Shown piece after piece: positions 43,199-49,803 of a stretch of 49,803 nt of DNA (positions are counted from its first letter, which is position 1; each line of letters opens with the position of its first letter). The DNA comes from an uncultured Flavobacteriales bacterium. GTDB taxonomy: Bacteria; Bacteroidota; Bacteroidia; Flavobacteriales_D; CAJJDF01. The notes below the pieces were generated by a model that made no database searches, was not told the origin of the DNA, and worked only from the letters and a program-made list of their open reading frames with translations. The stretch spans positions 1-49,803 of the forward strand of contig CALLII010000007.1 in NCBI GenBank assembly GCA_938009745.1. Reading direction: 5' to 3'. The translations under genes and the position numbers were made by a program.

Positions 43199-43831
43199 TT
43201 ATTTTTTTACGATAGCAACCGAAGCTTTAATATCTACTTCTTCCCAAGTTTTACTAACTCCATCATCACCTTTATGGAGTTCGTAGCACGCTTCGTTAAT
43301 AGAATCTAATGCTTCTTGACCGTTCCATTCATTAATGTTTAATTTTGTTGAAATAAACATAGAATCATTTGCAATTGTGTAATCATAAGGCAAATCACAT
43401 GTTTTGTTATTCATAGTTAAATCCATAACTCCTTTTCCTGATGTAGCATCACCTTCTAAAGCATGAAAAGTTCCTGTTAGGAATTCAGTTTGATCCATTA
43501 CACCAAAAAATAAATTTACTAATTTCCAGTCTCTATCAGTATTTCCAGTAAACAAACTAGAAACTGGAACAGAAAAAGTAACCTCATCAATTGCTCCTTC
43601 AGGAGAATCGGCAAGAGCGTAGTCTTTAATATTTATTTTCCCGAACTCACCTCCTACTCCAAGTTTAGCAGTTGTTTTATAGGCAGTCCATTTTAGCGAT
43701 ACCGATTCAGTATCAATCTGGTATTTTACTTCAGATTGTGAATCATCATTATCAGTAGTTGTCGTTTCCGACCCTCCGCATGACCATAGCAATGTAGTAA
43801 TGGCCAAAATCGTAATTGGTAAAATTCTCAT
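43199..43831 (-). CDS. YceI-like lipoprotein
   Basis: 210 residues. A lipoprotein signal (MRILPITILAITTLLWSC, lipidated Cys 18) is followed by an acidic linker (TTTTDNDDSQSE). From about 36 the domain resembles the YceI lipocalin-like beta barrel that binds isoprenoid or other lipids: YQIDTESVSLKWTAYKTTAKLGVGGEF, DEVTFSVPVSSLFT, and TFHALEGDATSGKGVMDLTMNNKT. The ligand is unknown. Its ATG is 20 nt downstream of the biotin-carrier gene, so the two may form an operon; a terminator follows 26 nt after its stop. Confidence 0.85.
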   Translation of the reverse strand: MRILPITILAITTLLWSCGGSETTTTDNDDSQSEVKYQIDTESVSLKWTAYKTTAKLGVGGEFGKINIKDYALADSPEGAIDEVTFSVPVSSLFTGNTDRDWKLVNLFFGVMDQTEFLTGTFHALEGDATSGKGVMDLTMNNKTCDLPYDYTIANDSMFISTKLNINEWNGQEALDSINEACYELHKGDDGVSKTWEEVDIKASVAIVKK

Positions 43832-43851
43832 AGTTATTATATTTTTGTTGA

Positions 43852-44352
43852 TTATTCAAATTCAATTAATACTGCGTTCTTATCTACAGTTGTTGCTTTT
43901 TCTGCTTTTATAGATTTTATTATTCCATCAATTGGTGATTTAAGAACATTCTCCATTTTCATTGCTTCCAAAATAATCACAGGATCTCCTGCTTTAATTT
44001 CTTGTCCTTTTTCGACTTCAATAGAAACAACTAAGCCAGGCATTGGAGCTTTTATTTCTTTAATCACTTTAGCAGCCATATTACTCATTCCTAATTCCTT
44101 AAGCAATAAGTCATATTTATCTTTAAGTGAAACCTGATAGGTTCTATTGTTCACTTTAAGTGTAGCTATTTTTTTTTCTTTATCAAAAGATACTTGCTCT
44201 ATGGAATATGATTTATTTCCTATTAAAACGTGTTGCTTAGTTTCCGAAACAGAAATCACGTCAAGACTTTTAGTTTCTCCATTCAAAACTACTTCTTCTG
44301 GGCTCAATACTTCTACCTCAAACTCGGTATCGTTTACTTTTGCTTTAATCAC
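43852..44352 (-). CDS. Biotin carboxyl carrier (biotin/lipoyl-attachment) protein
   Basis: 166 residues. The N-terminal half is beta-rich ([21 protein letters not shown]); the C-terminal ~70 residues are a biotinyl domain: [23 protein letters not shown] then [11 protein letters not shown] with biotinylated K132, and [10 protein letters not shown] to close. Such stand-alone carriers serve acyl-CoA carboxylases or sodium-pumping decarboxylases (methylmalonyl- or oxaloacetate). The carboxyltransferase and biotin carboxylase genes are not here, so the partner is unknown. The Pro-rich linker typical of AccB is absent, which favours an acyl-CoA carboxylase or decarboxylase carrier over AccB. Confidence 0.88.
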   Translation of the reverse strand: MIKAKVNDTEFEVEVLSPEEVVLNGETKSLDVISVSETKQHVLIGNKSYSIEQVSFDKEKKIATLKVNNRTYQVSLKDKYDLLLKELGMSNMAAKVIKEIKAPMPGLVVSIEVEKGQEIKAGDPVIILEAMKMENVLKSPIDGIIKSIKAEKATTVDKNAVLIEFE

Positions 44353-44508
44353 TGTGAATAATTTTAGTAAAGATATTAATTTTCCTTTAAAAATATCTGT
44401 TTATTTGGAACTTGAAACCAACATGAGTTTTGTAAGAATAGAAAGGAATCAGTCTTTTTTTATTTTGGGCATACTTGTTGCAAATAAGTACATATATATT
44501 TATATTTT

Positions 44509-45435
44509 TTGAGAAAAAATTTTCCTACATATTTTTTTAAACAGTTTTTAATAAGCCTATTATCAGTTTTTTTATTCCAAAATTCTTTTGGACAATTAAT
44601 AATGAATAATGAAGGTGAATTTAATTTAGAATCGGATTATTTTAACCCTGAAGAAGTAAAAACCAGAAAAATAAAATCAGTTAATGTTACATTTTCTAGT
44701 AAAAAGCCTCTACAACCAATAAGAAAAGAAGTTGGTAAGTCGCAAAACTATGTTTTTGATGAAAATGGAAAAATATCAAGATTTTACTCTACTAAGATTA
44801 TGCCTTATGGGTCAATTGATACTAATGTTGAATGGCGATTTTATAAAGGAGAAAAACTTGAAACAGTAAAAAAAACAGCAATAGACGGTATTAAAGTCAG
44901 AACCATATTTTACGAAGAAGGAATACCTTCGGTTGAAATTTTTGGCAAATCGGAAAGCGGTAGCTCCATAAAAACAAAATTAAATATTGTTAGTTACAAG
45001 GAGCAATATGCACAATATGTTTCTTACAATATTCAGAAAAATGGTGATAGTGTAATAAATAGAAAAGCGTTAGGAGGGAAAGTTGTGGAACGAACAACTT
45101 ATTCTTTTCCTGACTCCATTACTAAAAAAATAAAAGTTGAATATCCTTATTCACCTTATTTAAATTTTACTAAAATTATTACATATGAAAACAAATTAGT
45201 AGCTAAACTAATAGTTCAAAATCCTAATGAAGATACTTTTGAATATATATTTGGATATGATTCTAATAAAAAAATGGCTTACTTCACTAAAAATAATCTA
45301 TCAAATAATAGTACTGAGTCATTTTCAGAATTGATTTATGATGACAAGACTCAAAACTTGCAAGCTATAATTACCAAAAACTATTATACTGAGGAGGTAT
45401 CAATAACAAAATATAAATACACTTATTACCCTTAA
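44509..45435 (+). CDS. Secreted protein of unknown function
   Basis: 308 residues. It starts with TTG at 44509; an in-frame stop lies just upstream, so no ATG start is available. A signal peptide follows (about 1-29, FLISLLSVFLFQNSFGQ). The mature protein is rich in Lys, Tyr and beta-prone segments. Repeated YSFP, YVFDENGKISRFYS and FGYDSNKKMAYF stretches resemble RHS/YD-like or toxin-immunity-type beta repeats only loosely. I do not recognise a family. It diverges from the biotin-carrier gene. The next gene starts 3 nt after its stop, so the two are cotranscribed. Confidence 0.65.
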   Translation: MRKNFPTYFFKQFLISLLSVFLFQNSFGQLIMNNEGEFNLESDYFNPEEVKTRKIKSVNVTFSSKKPLQPIRKEVGKSQNYVFDENGKISRFYSTKIMPYGSIDTNVEWRFYKGEKLETVKKTAIDGIKVRTIFYEEGIPSVEIFGKSESGSSIKTKLNIVSYKEQYAQYVSYNIQKNGDSVINRKALGGKVVERTTYSFPDSITKKIKVEYPYSPYLNFTKIITYENKLVAKLIVQNPNEDTFEYIFGYDSNKKMAYFTKNNLSNNSTESFSELIYDDKTQNLQAIITKNYYTEEVSITKYKYTYYP

Positions 45436-45438
45436 CCT

Positions 45439-45675
45439 ATGGATGAAAAACTAATAGTTGATATAATTGGATACATGGCAATGGGATTTATTGGGATTTC
45501 ATTTTTGATGAAAGAGATAAGAACTTTACGTCTACTCAATTTGGTTGGCGCAGGATTGTTTATTGTATATGGTTTTTTATTAACCCCACCACAAGCGCCA
45601 ATATACATACTAAACTCTTTCATTGTTTTAGTAAACATCTACTACCTAACCAAGAAACCAGAAGTTAAAAAATAA
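45439..45675 (+). CDS. YgjV-like small inner-membrane protein
   Basis: 78 residues with three hydrophobic helices: DIIGYMAMGFIGISFLM, LLNLVGAGLFIVYGFLL and IYILNSFIVLVNIYYLT. The first helix plus LRLLNLVGAGLFIVYG pattern resembles the YgjV family of unknown function. Directly behind the secreted unknown and before the DUF3108 gene, with no terminator seen between. Confidence 0.65.
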   Translation: MDEKLIVDIIGYMAMGFIGISFLMKEIRTLRLLNLVGAGLFIVYGFLLTPPQAPIYILNSFIVLVNIYYLTKKPEVKK

Positions 45676-45726
45676 GATTTGGCACACTCTTTGTTTTATT
45701 AATAGTGAATTTAAAAACTCACAATA

Positions 45727-46563
45727 ATGAAATCAATAGCCCAACTTATAAAAATAACAGGAATAATAGCTTCAGCTATGTTACTTTCCTCTAGTGCAAA
45801 TGCTTTTAGCTTTAGTCAGCCAGAAGTATTAAAAGCAACTAAAATCACAAAATTTAGAACTGTAAAACACAAAGCTTTTAAAGCTGGCGAAAAACTTACA
45901 TACAGATTACACTATGGATTTGTAGATGCTGGAGAAGCAATTATGGAAGTTAAAAACACAAGTAAGACCGTAAAAGGGAGAAGTTTACTACATGTAGTTG
46001 GTACTGGAAGAACATTAGGTTCATTCAACTGGGTATTTAAAGTAAAAGATAGATACGAAAGTTACATTGATTCGGAAAGTGTTTTCCCTTGGATGTTCAT
46101 TAGAAGAGTAGATGAAGGTGGTTTTAAAATAAACCAAGATTACATCTTTAAACAAAACGAGAACAAAGTAAAGACACAAGACAAAAAAGAATTTGCTGTA
46201 ACTGAAGGAATTCAAGACATGCTCTCTTCATTTTACTATGCAAGAACGCTTGATTACTCAAAAGCTAAAATTGGACAAGAGTATAAAATGGACATGTTTA
46301 TTGATAATGAAATATTCCCTTTTAAAATTAAGTACCTAGGAACTGAGACTATTAAAACAAGAAAAGGAAAGTTTGATTGTATAAAAATAAGACCATTGAT
46401 GATGAAAGGAAGAGTATGGGAAACAGAAGATAGCATGACTATCTGGGTAACAAACGACAATAATAAAATACCAGTACTAGTTAAGACTGATATTGCTGTT
46501 GGATCAGTAAAAGCAACCTTAACAGGATGGGAAGGATTAGTAAATCCAATAGTTACGAAATAA
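45727..46563 (+). CDS. DUF3108-domain periplasmic protein
   Basis: 278 residues. Signal peptide (about 1-27, ending ANAF) followed by a long beta-rich domain typical of DUF3108: FKAGEKLTYRLHYGFVDAGEAIMEV, LHVVGTGRTLGSFNWVFKVKDRYESYID, MLSSFYYARTLDY, and the closing MTIWVTNDNNKIPVLVKTDIAVGSVKATLTGW. The family is found next to lipid-A or outer-membrane genes in Bacteroidota, but its role is not known. A hairpin lies 24 nt after its stop. Confidence 0.87.
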   Translation: MKSIAQLIKITGIIASAMLLSSSANAFSFSQPEVLKATKITKFRTVKHKAFKAGEKLTYRLHYGFVDAGEAIMEVKNTSKTVKGRSLLHVVGTGRTLGSFNWVFKVKDRYESYIDSESVFPWMFIRRVDEGGFKINQDYIFKQNENKVKTQDKKEFAVTEGIQDMLSSFYYARTLDYSKAKIGQEYKMDMFIDNEIFPFKIKYLGTETIKTRKGKFDCIKIRPLMMKGRVWETEDSMTIWVTNDNNKIPVLVKTDIAVGSVKATLTGWEGLVNPIVTK

Positions 46564-46585
46564 AACATAGTTAAAATAGGGCAAG

Positions 46586-46621
46586 AAAGCCGGGTCTGAA
46601 TAATAGTAAGACTCGGCTTTC
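46586..46621 (+). terminator. Weak terminator after the DUF3108 gene
   Basis: AAAGCCGGGTCT pairs with AGACTCGGCTTT with one G-T pair; the T-run is only three long. Probably a weak terminator or a 3'-end stabilising hairpin. Confidence 0.6.
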
Positions 46622-46696
46622 GCATGTTTAATACTTTATGATTAAACCCCTAAATAAATTGTTTAAAAAAAGATGCATGGGATAAAATAATTTGAT

Positions 46697-46704
46697 TATT
46701 TTTG
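46697..46704 (+). promoter_or_regulatory. -7 promoter box of gcvH
   Basis: TATTTTTG matches TAnnTTTG, 15 nt before the gcvH ATG at 46720. Transcription would start close to 46711, giving a very short leader. No clear -33 box. Confidence 0.35.
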
Positions 46705-46719
46705 GACAAACAACATAAA

Positions 46720-47097
46720 ATGAACATACCAGAAAATTTAAAATTTACAAAGGACCACGAATGGGTTCTTGTTGACGGAGATATAGCTACTGTAGGAATT
46801 ACTGATTTTGCACAAGGAGAACTTGGAGAAATTGTTTACGTAGAAATCGAAACAGAAGGAGAAACTCTTGAGCTAGAAGAAGTTTTTGGTACAATTGAAG
46901 CTGTTAAAACAGTATCAGATTTATTCATGCCACTTTCTGGAGAAATTATTGAATTTAATGCTAAGCTAGAAGAAAGCCCAGAAGCCGTAAATGAAGACCC
47001 TTACAAGGATGGTTGGATGATTAAGATTAAACTTTCCAATGAAGGTGAATTAAATGATTTGTTAGACGCAGATGCATACAAAGCGCTTGTTGGATAA
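46720..47097 (+). CDS. gcvH: Glycine cleavage system H protein GcvH
   Basis: 125 residues from the ATG at 46720, which begins [16 protein letters not shown], the usual N-terminus; an in-frame TTG at 46702 is inside the promoter region and is rejected. Carries the lipoyl-lysine arm that shuttles the aminomethyl group from P to T protein. Lipoylated K63 lies in [34 protein letters not shown] and [15 protein letters not shown] are further family blocks. The P, T and L genes are elsewhere. Followed by the truncated tonB gene after 90 nt. Confidence 0.96.
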   Translation: MNIPENLKFTKDHEWVLVDGDIATVGITDFAQGELGEIVYVEIETEGETLELEEVFGTIEAVKTVSDLFMPLSGEIIEFNAKLEESPEAVNEDPYKDGWMIKIKLSNEGELNDLLDADAYKALVG

Positions 47098-47187
47098 CAA
47101 GAAATGTATAAAATTTCTTAAAATTCGACCAAAAAAGATACTAAAAGACGATTTATTTCGTATTTTCAATCAATAATTAACAAGATT

Positions 47188-47433
47188 ATGGAATCAAAAA
47201 AATCAAATGAAGCTAGTATTGAGTTTCTGAAAATCCCGATATTTTTATTAGGATTAACAGCTGCTGCAATATTTTTGTTCATGGCTTTTGAAATAAAAAC
47301 CTCATTAGGAAGTGAATACGAGCTACCTGAAGAGAAAAAAGGACTCGAGGACGAAAAAATTGAAGAAGTAGTGTTGGTGCAAAATATACCACCTCCTCCT
47401 CCTCCTCCACCACCACCACCACCACCACCACCG
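47188..47433 (+). CDS. tonB: N-terminus of a second TonB, cut at a poly-proline repeat
   Basis: An ATG start with a short cytoplasmic tail (MESKKSNEASIEFLK), one membrane anchor (about 16-37, IPIFLLGLTAAAIFLFMAFE) and an acidic periplasmic stretch (YELPEEKKGLEDEKIEEVVLV), then 15 prolines. This is a typical Bacteroidota TonB N-terminus. The expected remainder, a Pro/Glu linker and a ~90-residue C-terminal TonB domain, is missing. After the CCT/CCA run at 47389-47433 the frame continues into unrelated GC-rich DNA and stops at 47557-47559 with no TonB similarity. The gene is therefore broken at the junction, most likely by misassembly. Confidence 0.85.
47389..47433 (+). repeat. CCT/CCA microsatellite at the bacterial/non-bacterial junction
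   Basis: Five CCT units are followed by about nine CCA units, ending at CCG. The CCT-rich part fits a bacterial poly-proline codon run; the CCA part could belong to either side. Base composition changes abruptly across it. Confidence 0.9.
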
Positions 47434-47831
47434 CTGCTACCTGTCAAGGTGAAGACAAGCGAAACAATCAACAGCGGACACACGTTGGCTTCAGCCCTAG
47501 TCCCGCCGCTACCCCGTAGTGCTCACAGCGTCGCTCTTGTTCTTGTGGTGCAATTGTAGGAGGCGTTTCTTTTACTGGTGCGCGACAGAGCGGGAAGGGA
47601 GAGACGTGCGACCAACATGCATGCAAGAAACGGTTGCCTTGCGAAGAGTGCAACATCATCGGCGAGAGGTAGATTTCTTTTCAGAGTTGTTCCGCCAGAC
47701 AAAAATGAAAGCGTCACCCTATGTATGGACCCTTCAAATTGCAACACGTGCCTACACCACGACCGACCGCTTTCATCCCTGTCCGGATCGACCCAAAACA
47801 CAAGTCTACAACTTACCACACTCTCCGCATC

Positions 47832-47862
47832 CGCCATCGCCATCGCCATCGCCATCGCCATC
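47832..47862 (+). repeat. GCCATC hexamer microsatellite
   Basis: About five tandem GCCATC copies between GCATCC and GTCCCC. A simple repeat within the eukaryote-like segment. Confidence 0.85.
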
Positions 47863-48318
47863 GTCCCCGTGGAACTCCGACTCCTCCTTGCCCTTCTCGC
47901 GCTTCTCCTGGCCGCCCCTGCCGTTGTTGCCGCCCGCAGCTGATTCGGTTGACCCATCGCCAGCCAAAATCTTCCGCAGCGCAGATGTGAAGAGCTCGAT
48001 CTCCAGCCAAATGTCGTCCTTGCACCCCTGTAACCCGCGAGGCGTGGTGACGAATTATAAGACTGTTCGGTTTTCGGAGTATTATTACACTACAAAAGTG
48101 ATGGTTCAAAAAACTGTGCCATCATATCATCAATACAGCAGTCCCGCCCTGGAATGACATATTCGCGGACGTACCTACGTACGCCGCTGGCGCTTGGTGG
48201 GACGTTCTTGAAAACCACCACACTTATTGTAGAGCCTTACATGTTCGGCTGATCTCGAGGCAGATACTACGTAACCGCCTTCCTACCCGGACGCACCGTC
48301 CCTTTCTACATGTACTTT

Positions 48319-48331
48319 ACGACGACGACGA
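48319..48331 (+). repeat. Short GAC trinucleotide run
   Basis: Four tandem copies of ACG/GAC (GACGACGACGA), within the GC-rich segment. Confidence 0.6.
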
Positions 48332-48348
48332 TAACTGAAATTGCCCCT

Positions 48349-48374
48349 CCTCTCTCTCTCTCTCTCTCTCTCTC
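48349..48374 (+). repeat. TC dinucleotide microsatellite
   Basis: About twelve uninterrupted TC units. Long dinucleotide tracts of this kind are common in eukaryotic nuclear DNA and rare in bacterial chromosomes. Confidence 0.9.
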
Positions 48375-49476
48375 ACCGAGGACGTGACGGTATGGCGTAT
48401 CTGCAAGATATAGCCTCCCTCCGACAGGTGATGGGTGTCCGTCGCCAGGTAGAGGTACGTGTCACCCCCGAGGGGAAGTGCACGGTGTTTCCTGGACCGT
48501 GACCTTTCCTGGTAAAAGACACACCTGATCCAAAGGATTGAAAAAGGAACACACGGAGGAGAAGCGAGTGGGGCGCGTTGGTCGACGGGGGGAAGTGCAC
48601 CACCGGCGCCCTCGGTTTTGACAGAGAGAGAAACGTCGAAGCACCGTAGACTTTGTATACGTAGGAAAAAACGATGTAATGTCCCTACCACCTCGTAGCC
48701 GGGGGTAGTGGAAGGGAGCTGAACACGCTGGTGTTTGGCAGTAAGTTATCCTTGAAAATACAACTTGGGGAAGAGACGCACGTCCATTTCTCCATGCTCT
48801 TGCGCCGATGACGCAGCCGTGGGAAATAGTCTACGTGTTCTCGTGCGTGTGTGCGCGCTGTGTGATGTTCTCGCTGTGTTGCGCGCGTGTCCTGCCGCCT
48901 CGTGACTACCTATGCAAGACTACAAAAAGCCCACACAGAGTAGCTGATATGAGAAGACCAACACCTCGACAACGGCATCAATGCAGACGGCATCGATGCA
49001 GACGCCTCGAAAACGATCTTGCTACCATAGCTCAAACGGAAACAACTTGACTGTTCCGCCGAAACAAGAAAGGATTTCGGTGTACAGTTTGGGGCGCATA
49101 CCGCGACCGAGCGCAAACACAATATCGCGTCTAGGGTTTCCAAATAGCCGAAAATTCGTTCCAAACAAAAACCAAAACGTGTCGCTCGTTGTCGGTAACA
49201 CCACATTACCTTGGATTGGAGGCCGATGGCCAACGGTGCTCGGCGATCACCTTGGCCAGCTGCCGCTCTGCCACCGCCGCCGCCGCCATGCGCTCCCTGT
49301 GAACCATGTGCGTGTCCACCTGCGGCAAAACGACAGAACGAACCAACCGTTCCAGGACAAGAAGAAGCCAGCGCCAGACACACGGGGGCGGCATGAACAA
49401 GTAGCAGCCACAGCAAGACAAAACAGCAATACCAACCTATCAAGAGCAGCAGCACGGCCTTTCCAAGTCTGGTGGC

Positions 49477-49803
49477 TCATCTCGCCTGCCGCACCTTCCA
49501 GTTAATCGCGACCGCTTCATCCTGCCGAGTGGAGACAGTGAGTAGATGTCTGCCGCCGAGTGTAGACTCGGGAGGAGACTCGGGAGGAGCCTCGGGAGCA
49601 GACTCGGCAGGGTCGGAAACCATAGCCGCAGCATGCTGTCTTCCGTCGCCCTTCAGCCTCCTAAACATTGCCCCCAAACATTCCTTCACCCTTCTCCCCG
49701 CCTCCAACACCGTGTCCTTCAGTCCCCGAAACACCGCCCCCAAAGCCTCCTTCGCCCCGTCCGGTAGCCCGAGCACCCCCCGCCACGCGCTCCCAAGACC
49801 CTG
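49477..49803 (-). CDS. Possible eukaryotic coding exon, open to the window edge
   Basis: A minus-strand frame is open from the right edge of the window to a stop at 49477-49479 (about 108 residues). It has two related amphipathic segments (KEALGAVFRGLKDTVLEAG and KECLGAMFRRLKGDG) and then a Pro/Glu/Ser run (ESAPEAPPESPPESTL) encoded by the 12-bp repeat. Internal similarity of the two segments hints at a repeat protein. There is no known family and no start codon evidence, and intron boundaries are unknown. Held with low confidence. Confidence 0.25.
   Translation of the reverse strand, partial: QGLGSAWRGVLGLPDGAKEALGAVFRGLKDTVLEAGRRVKECLGAMFRRLKGDGRQHAAAMVSDPAESAPEAPPESPPESTLGGRHLLTVSTRQDEAVAINWKVRQAR
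49564..49611 (+). repeat. Four-copy 12-bp tandem repeat
   Basis: Units AGACTCGGGAGG, AGACTCGGGAGG, AGCCTCGGGAGC and AGACTCGGCAGG follow each other without gaps. They lie inside the possible minus-strand exon, where they encode alternating Pro, Glu/Ala and Ser. Confidence 0.85.

Larger units (their letters stand above)
47434..49803. other. GC-rich, eukaryote-like DNA joined to the bacterial contig
   Basis: No bacterial gene, promoter or terminator can be seen over 2.37 kb. Sampled lines are often 50-70% G+C, compared with roughly a third in the bacterial part. Microsatellites are dense. Open frames on both strands overlap each other and are Ser/Pro/Arg or His/Arg rich with no family similarity, so they are not called as genes, except for a tentative one at the right edge. 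Splice sites and the host species cannot be settled from this much sequence. Confidence 0.8.

Noticed and set aside
47434-49803. Multiple open frames of 60-210 codons on both strands (for example 47519-48157 and 48910-49455)
   Set aside because: They overlap on both strands, are low-complexity or Arg/Ser/Pro rich and match no family; chance frames are expected in GC-rich DNA.

Overview
The first ~47.4 kb is a contiguous piece of an AT-rich Bacteroidota chromosome, most likely a marine flavobacterium-like species. The evidence is: Bacteroidota-type promoters (TAnnTTTG -7 boxes, twice with a TTTG -33 box 20 nt upstream), scarce Shine-Dalgarno sequences, a type IX secretion (T9SS) C-terminal sorting domain, LytS/LytTR signalling, a DUF6495-like protein, an OmpA protein with an N-terminal 'NPSFE' jelly-roll domain, and an NhaD sodium antiporter. 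Nearly all genes are intact housekeeping genes. The last ~2.4 kb (from about 47,434) is different DNA: richer in G+C, full of simple repeats, with no credible bacterial gene. It looks like nuclear DNA of a eukaryote, perhaps an alga.

Layout. 1-57: 3' end of a + strand gene. 95-2000: a secreted unknown (-) and queG (-). 2239-3566: a cold-shock-domain protein and a membrane-anchored DinB-like protein (+). 3567-4074: gene-poor, with a possible relic. 4075-6956: ruvB and uvrC (-). 7086-10608: a tandem universal stress protein, glutamate dehydrogenase and nhaD (+). 11104-15651: a 1515-residue secreted repeat protein (-). 16156-16228: initiator tRNA (-). 16482-19632: exbB, exbD, tonB-like and folC (+). 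19695-20858: OmpA-family protein (-). 21013-26009: a tight five-gene minus-strand operon (hydrolase, heme A synthase, LytS kinase, LytTR regulator, cysQ), divergent from a TonB-dependent receptor (26185-28596). 28719-31923: M23 peptidase, MerR, queD, folE, Bax-inhibitor-like protein and a 31-residue membrane peptide. 31978-39465: GH3-like protein, dxr, rseP, a 55-residue membrane protein, a histidine kinase, a palindromic repeat, a DUF6495-like protein and an M28 lipoprotein. 39469-44352 (-): dxs, a small unknown, tilS, a YceI lipoprotein and a biotin-carrier protein. 44509-47097 (+): a secreted unknown, a YgjV-like protein, a DUF3108 protein and gcvH. 47188 onwards: the N-terminus of a second TonB, cut in its poly-proline tract.

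Functional links. dxs and dxr are the first two steps of the MEP isoprenoid pathway. folE makes the pterin triphosphate that queD uses for queuosine, and queG finishes queuosine; folC belongs to the folate branch of the same pterin pool. ExbB/ExbD/TonB would energise the TonB-dependent receptor. ruvB and uvrC are DNA repair genes.

Most notable is the junction at 47,389-47,433. A bacterial tonB runs into unrelated DNA exactly inside a CCT/CCA repeat, which is best explained as an assembly chimera between a bacterium and its probable eukaryotic host or companion. I found no convincing new defence, mobile or biosynthetic system. Secondary leads are the recently amplified 240-bp repeats of the giant T9SS protein, a 78-bp palindromic repeat element, two very small membrane proteins, a queG with no ATG start, and a terminator hairpin abutting the tilS start codon.
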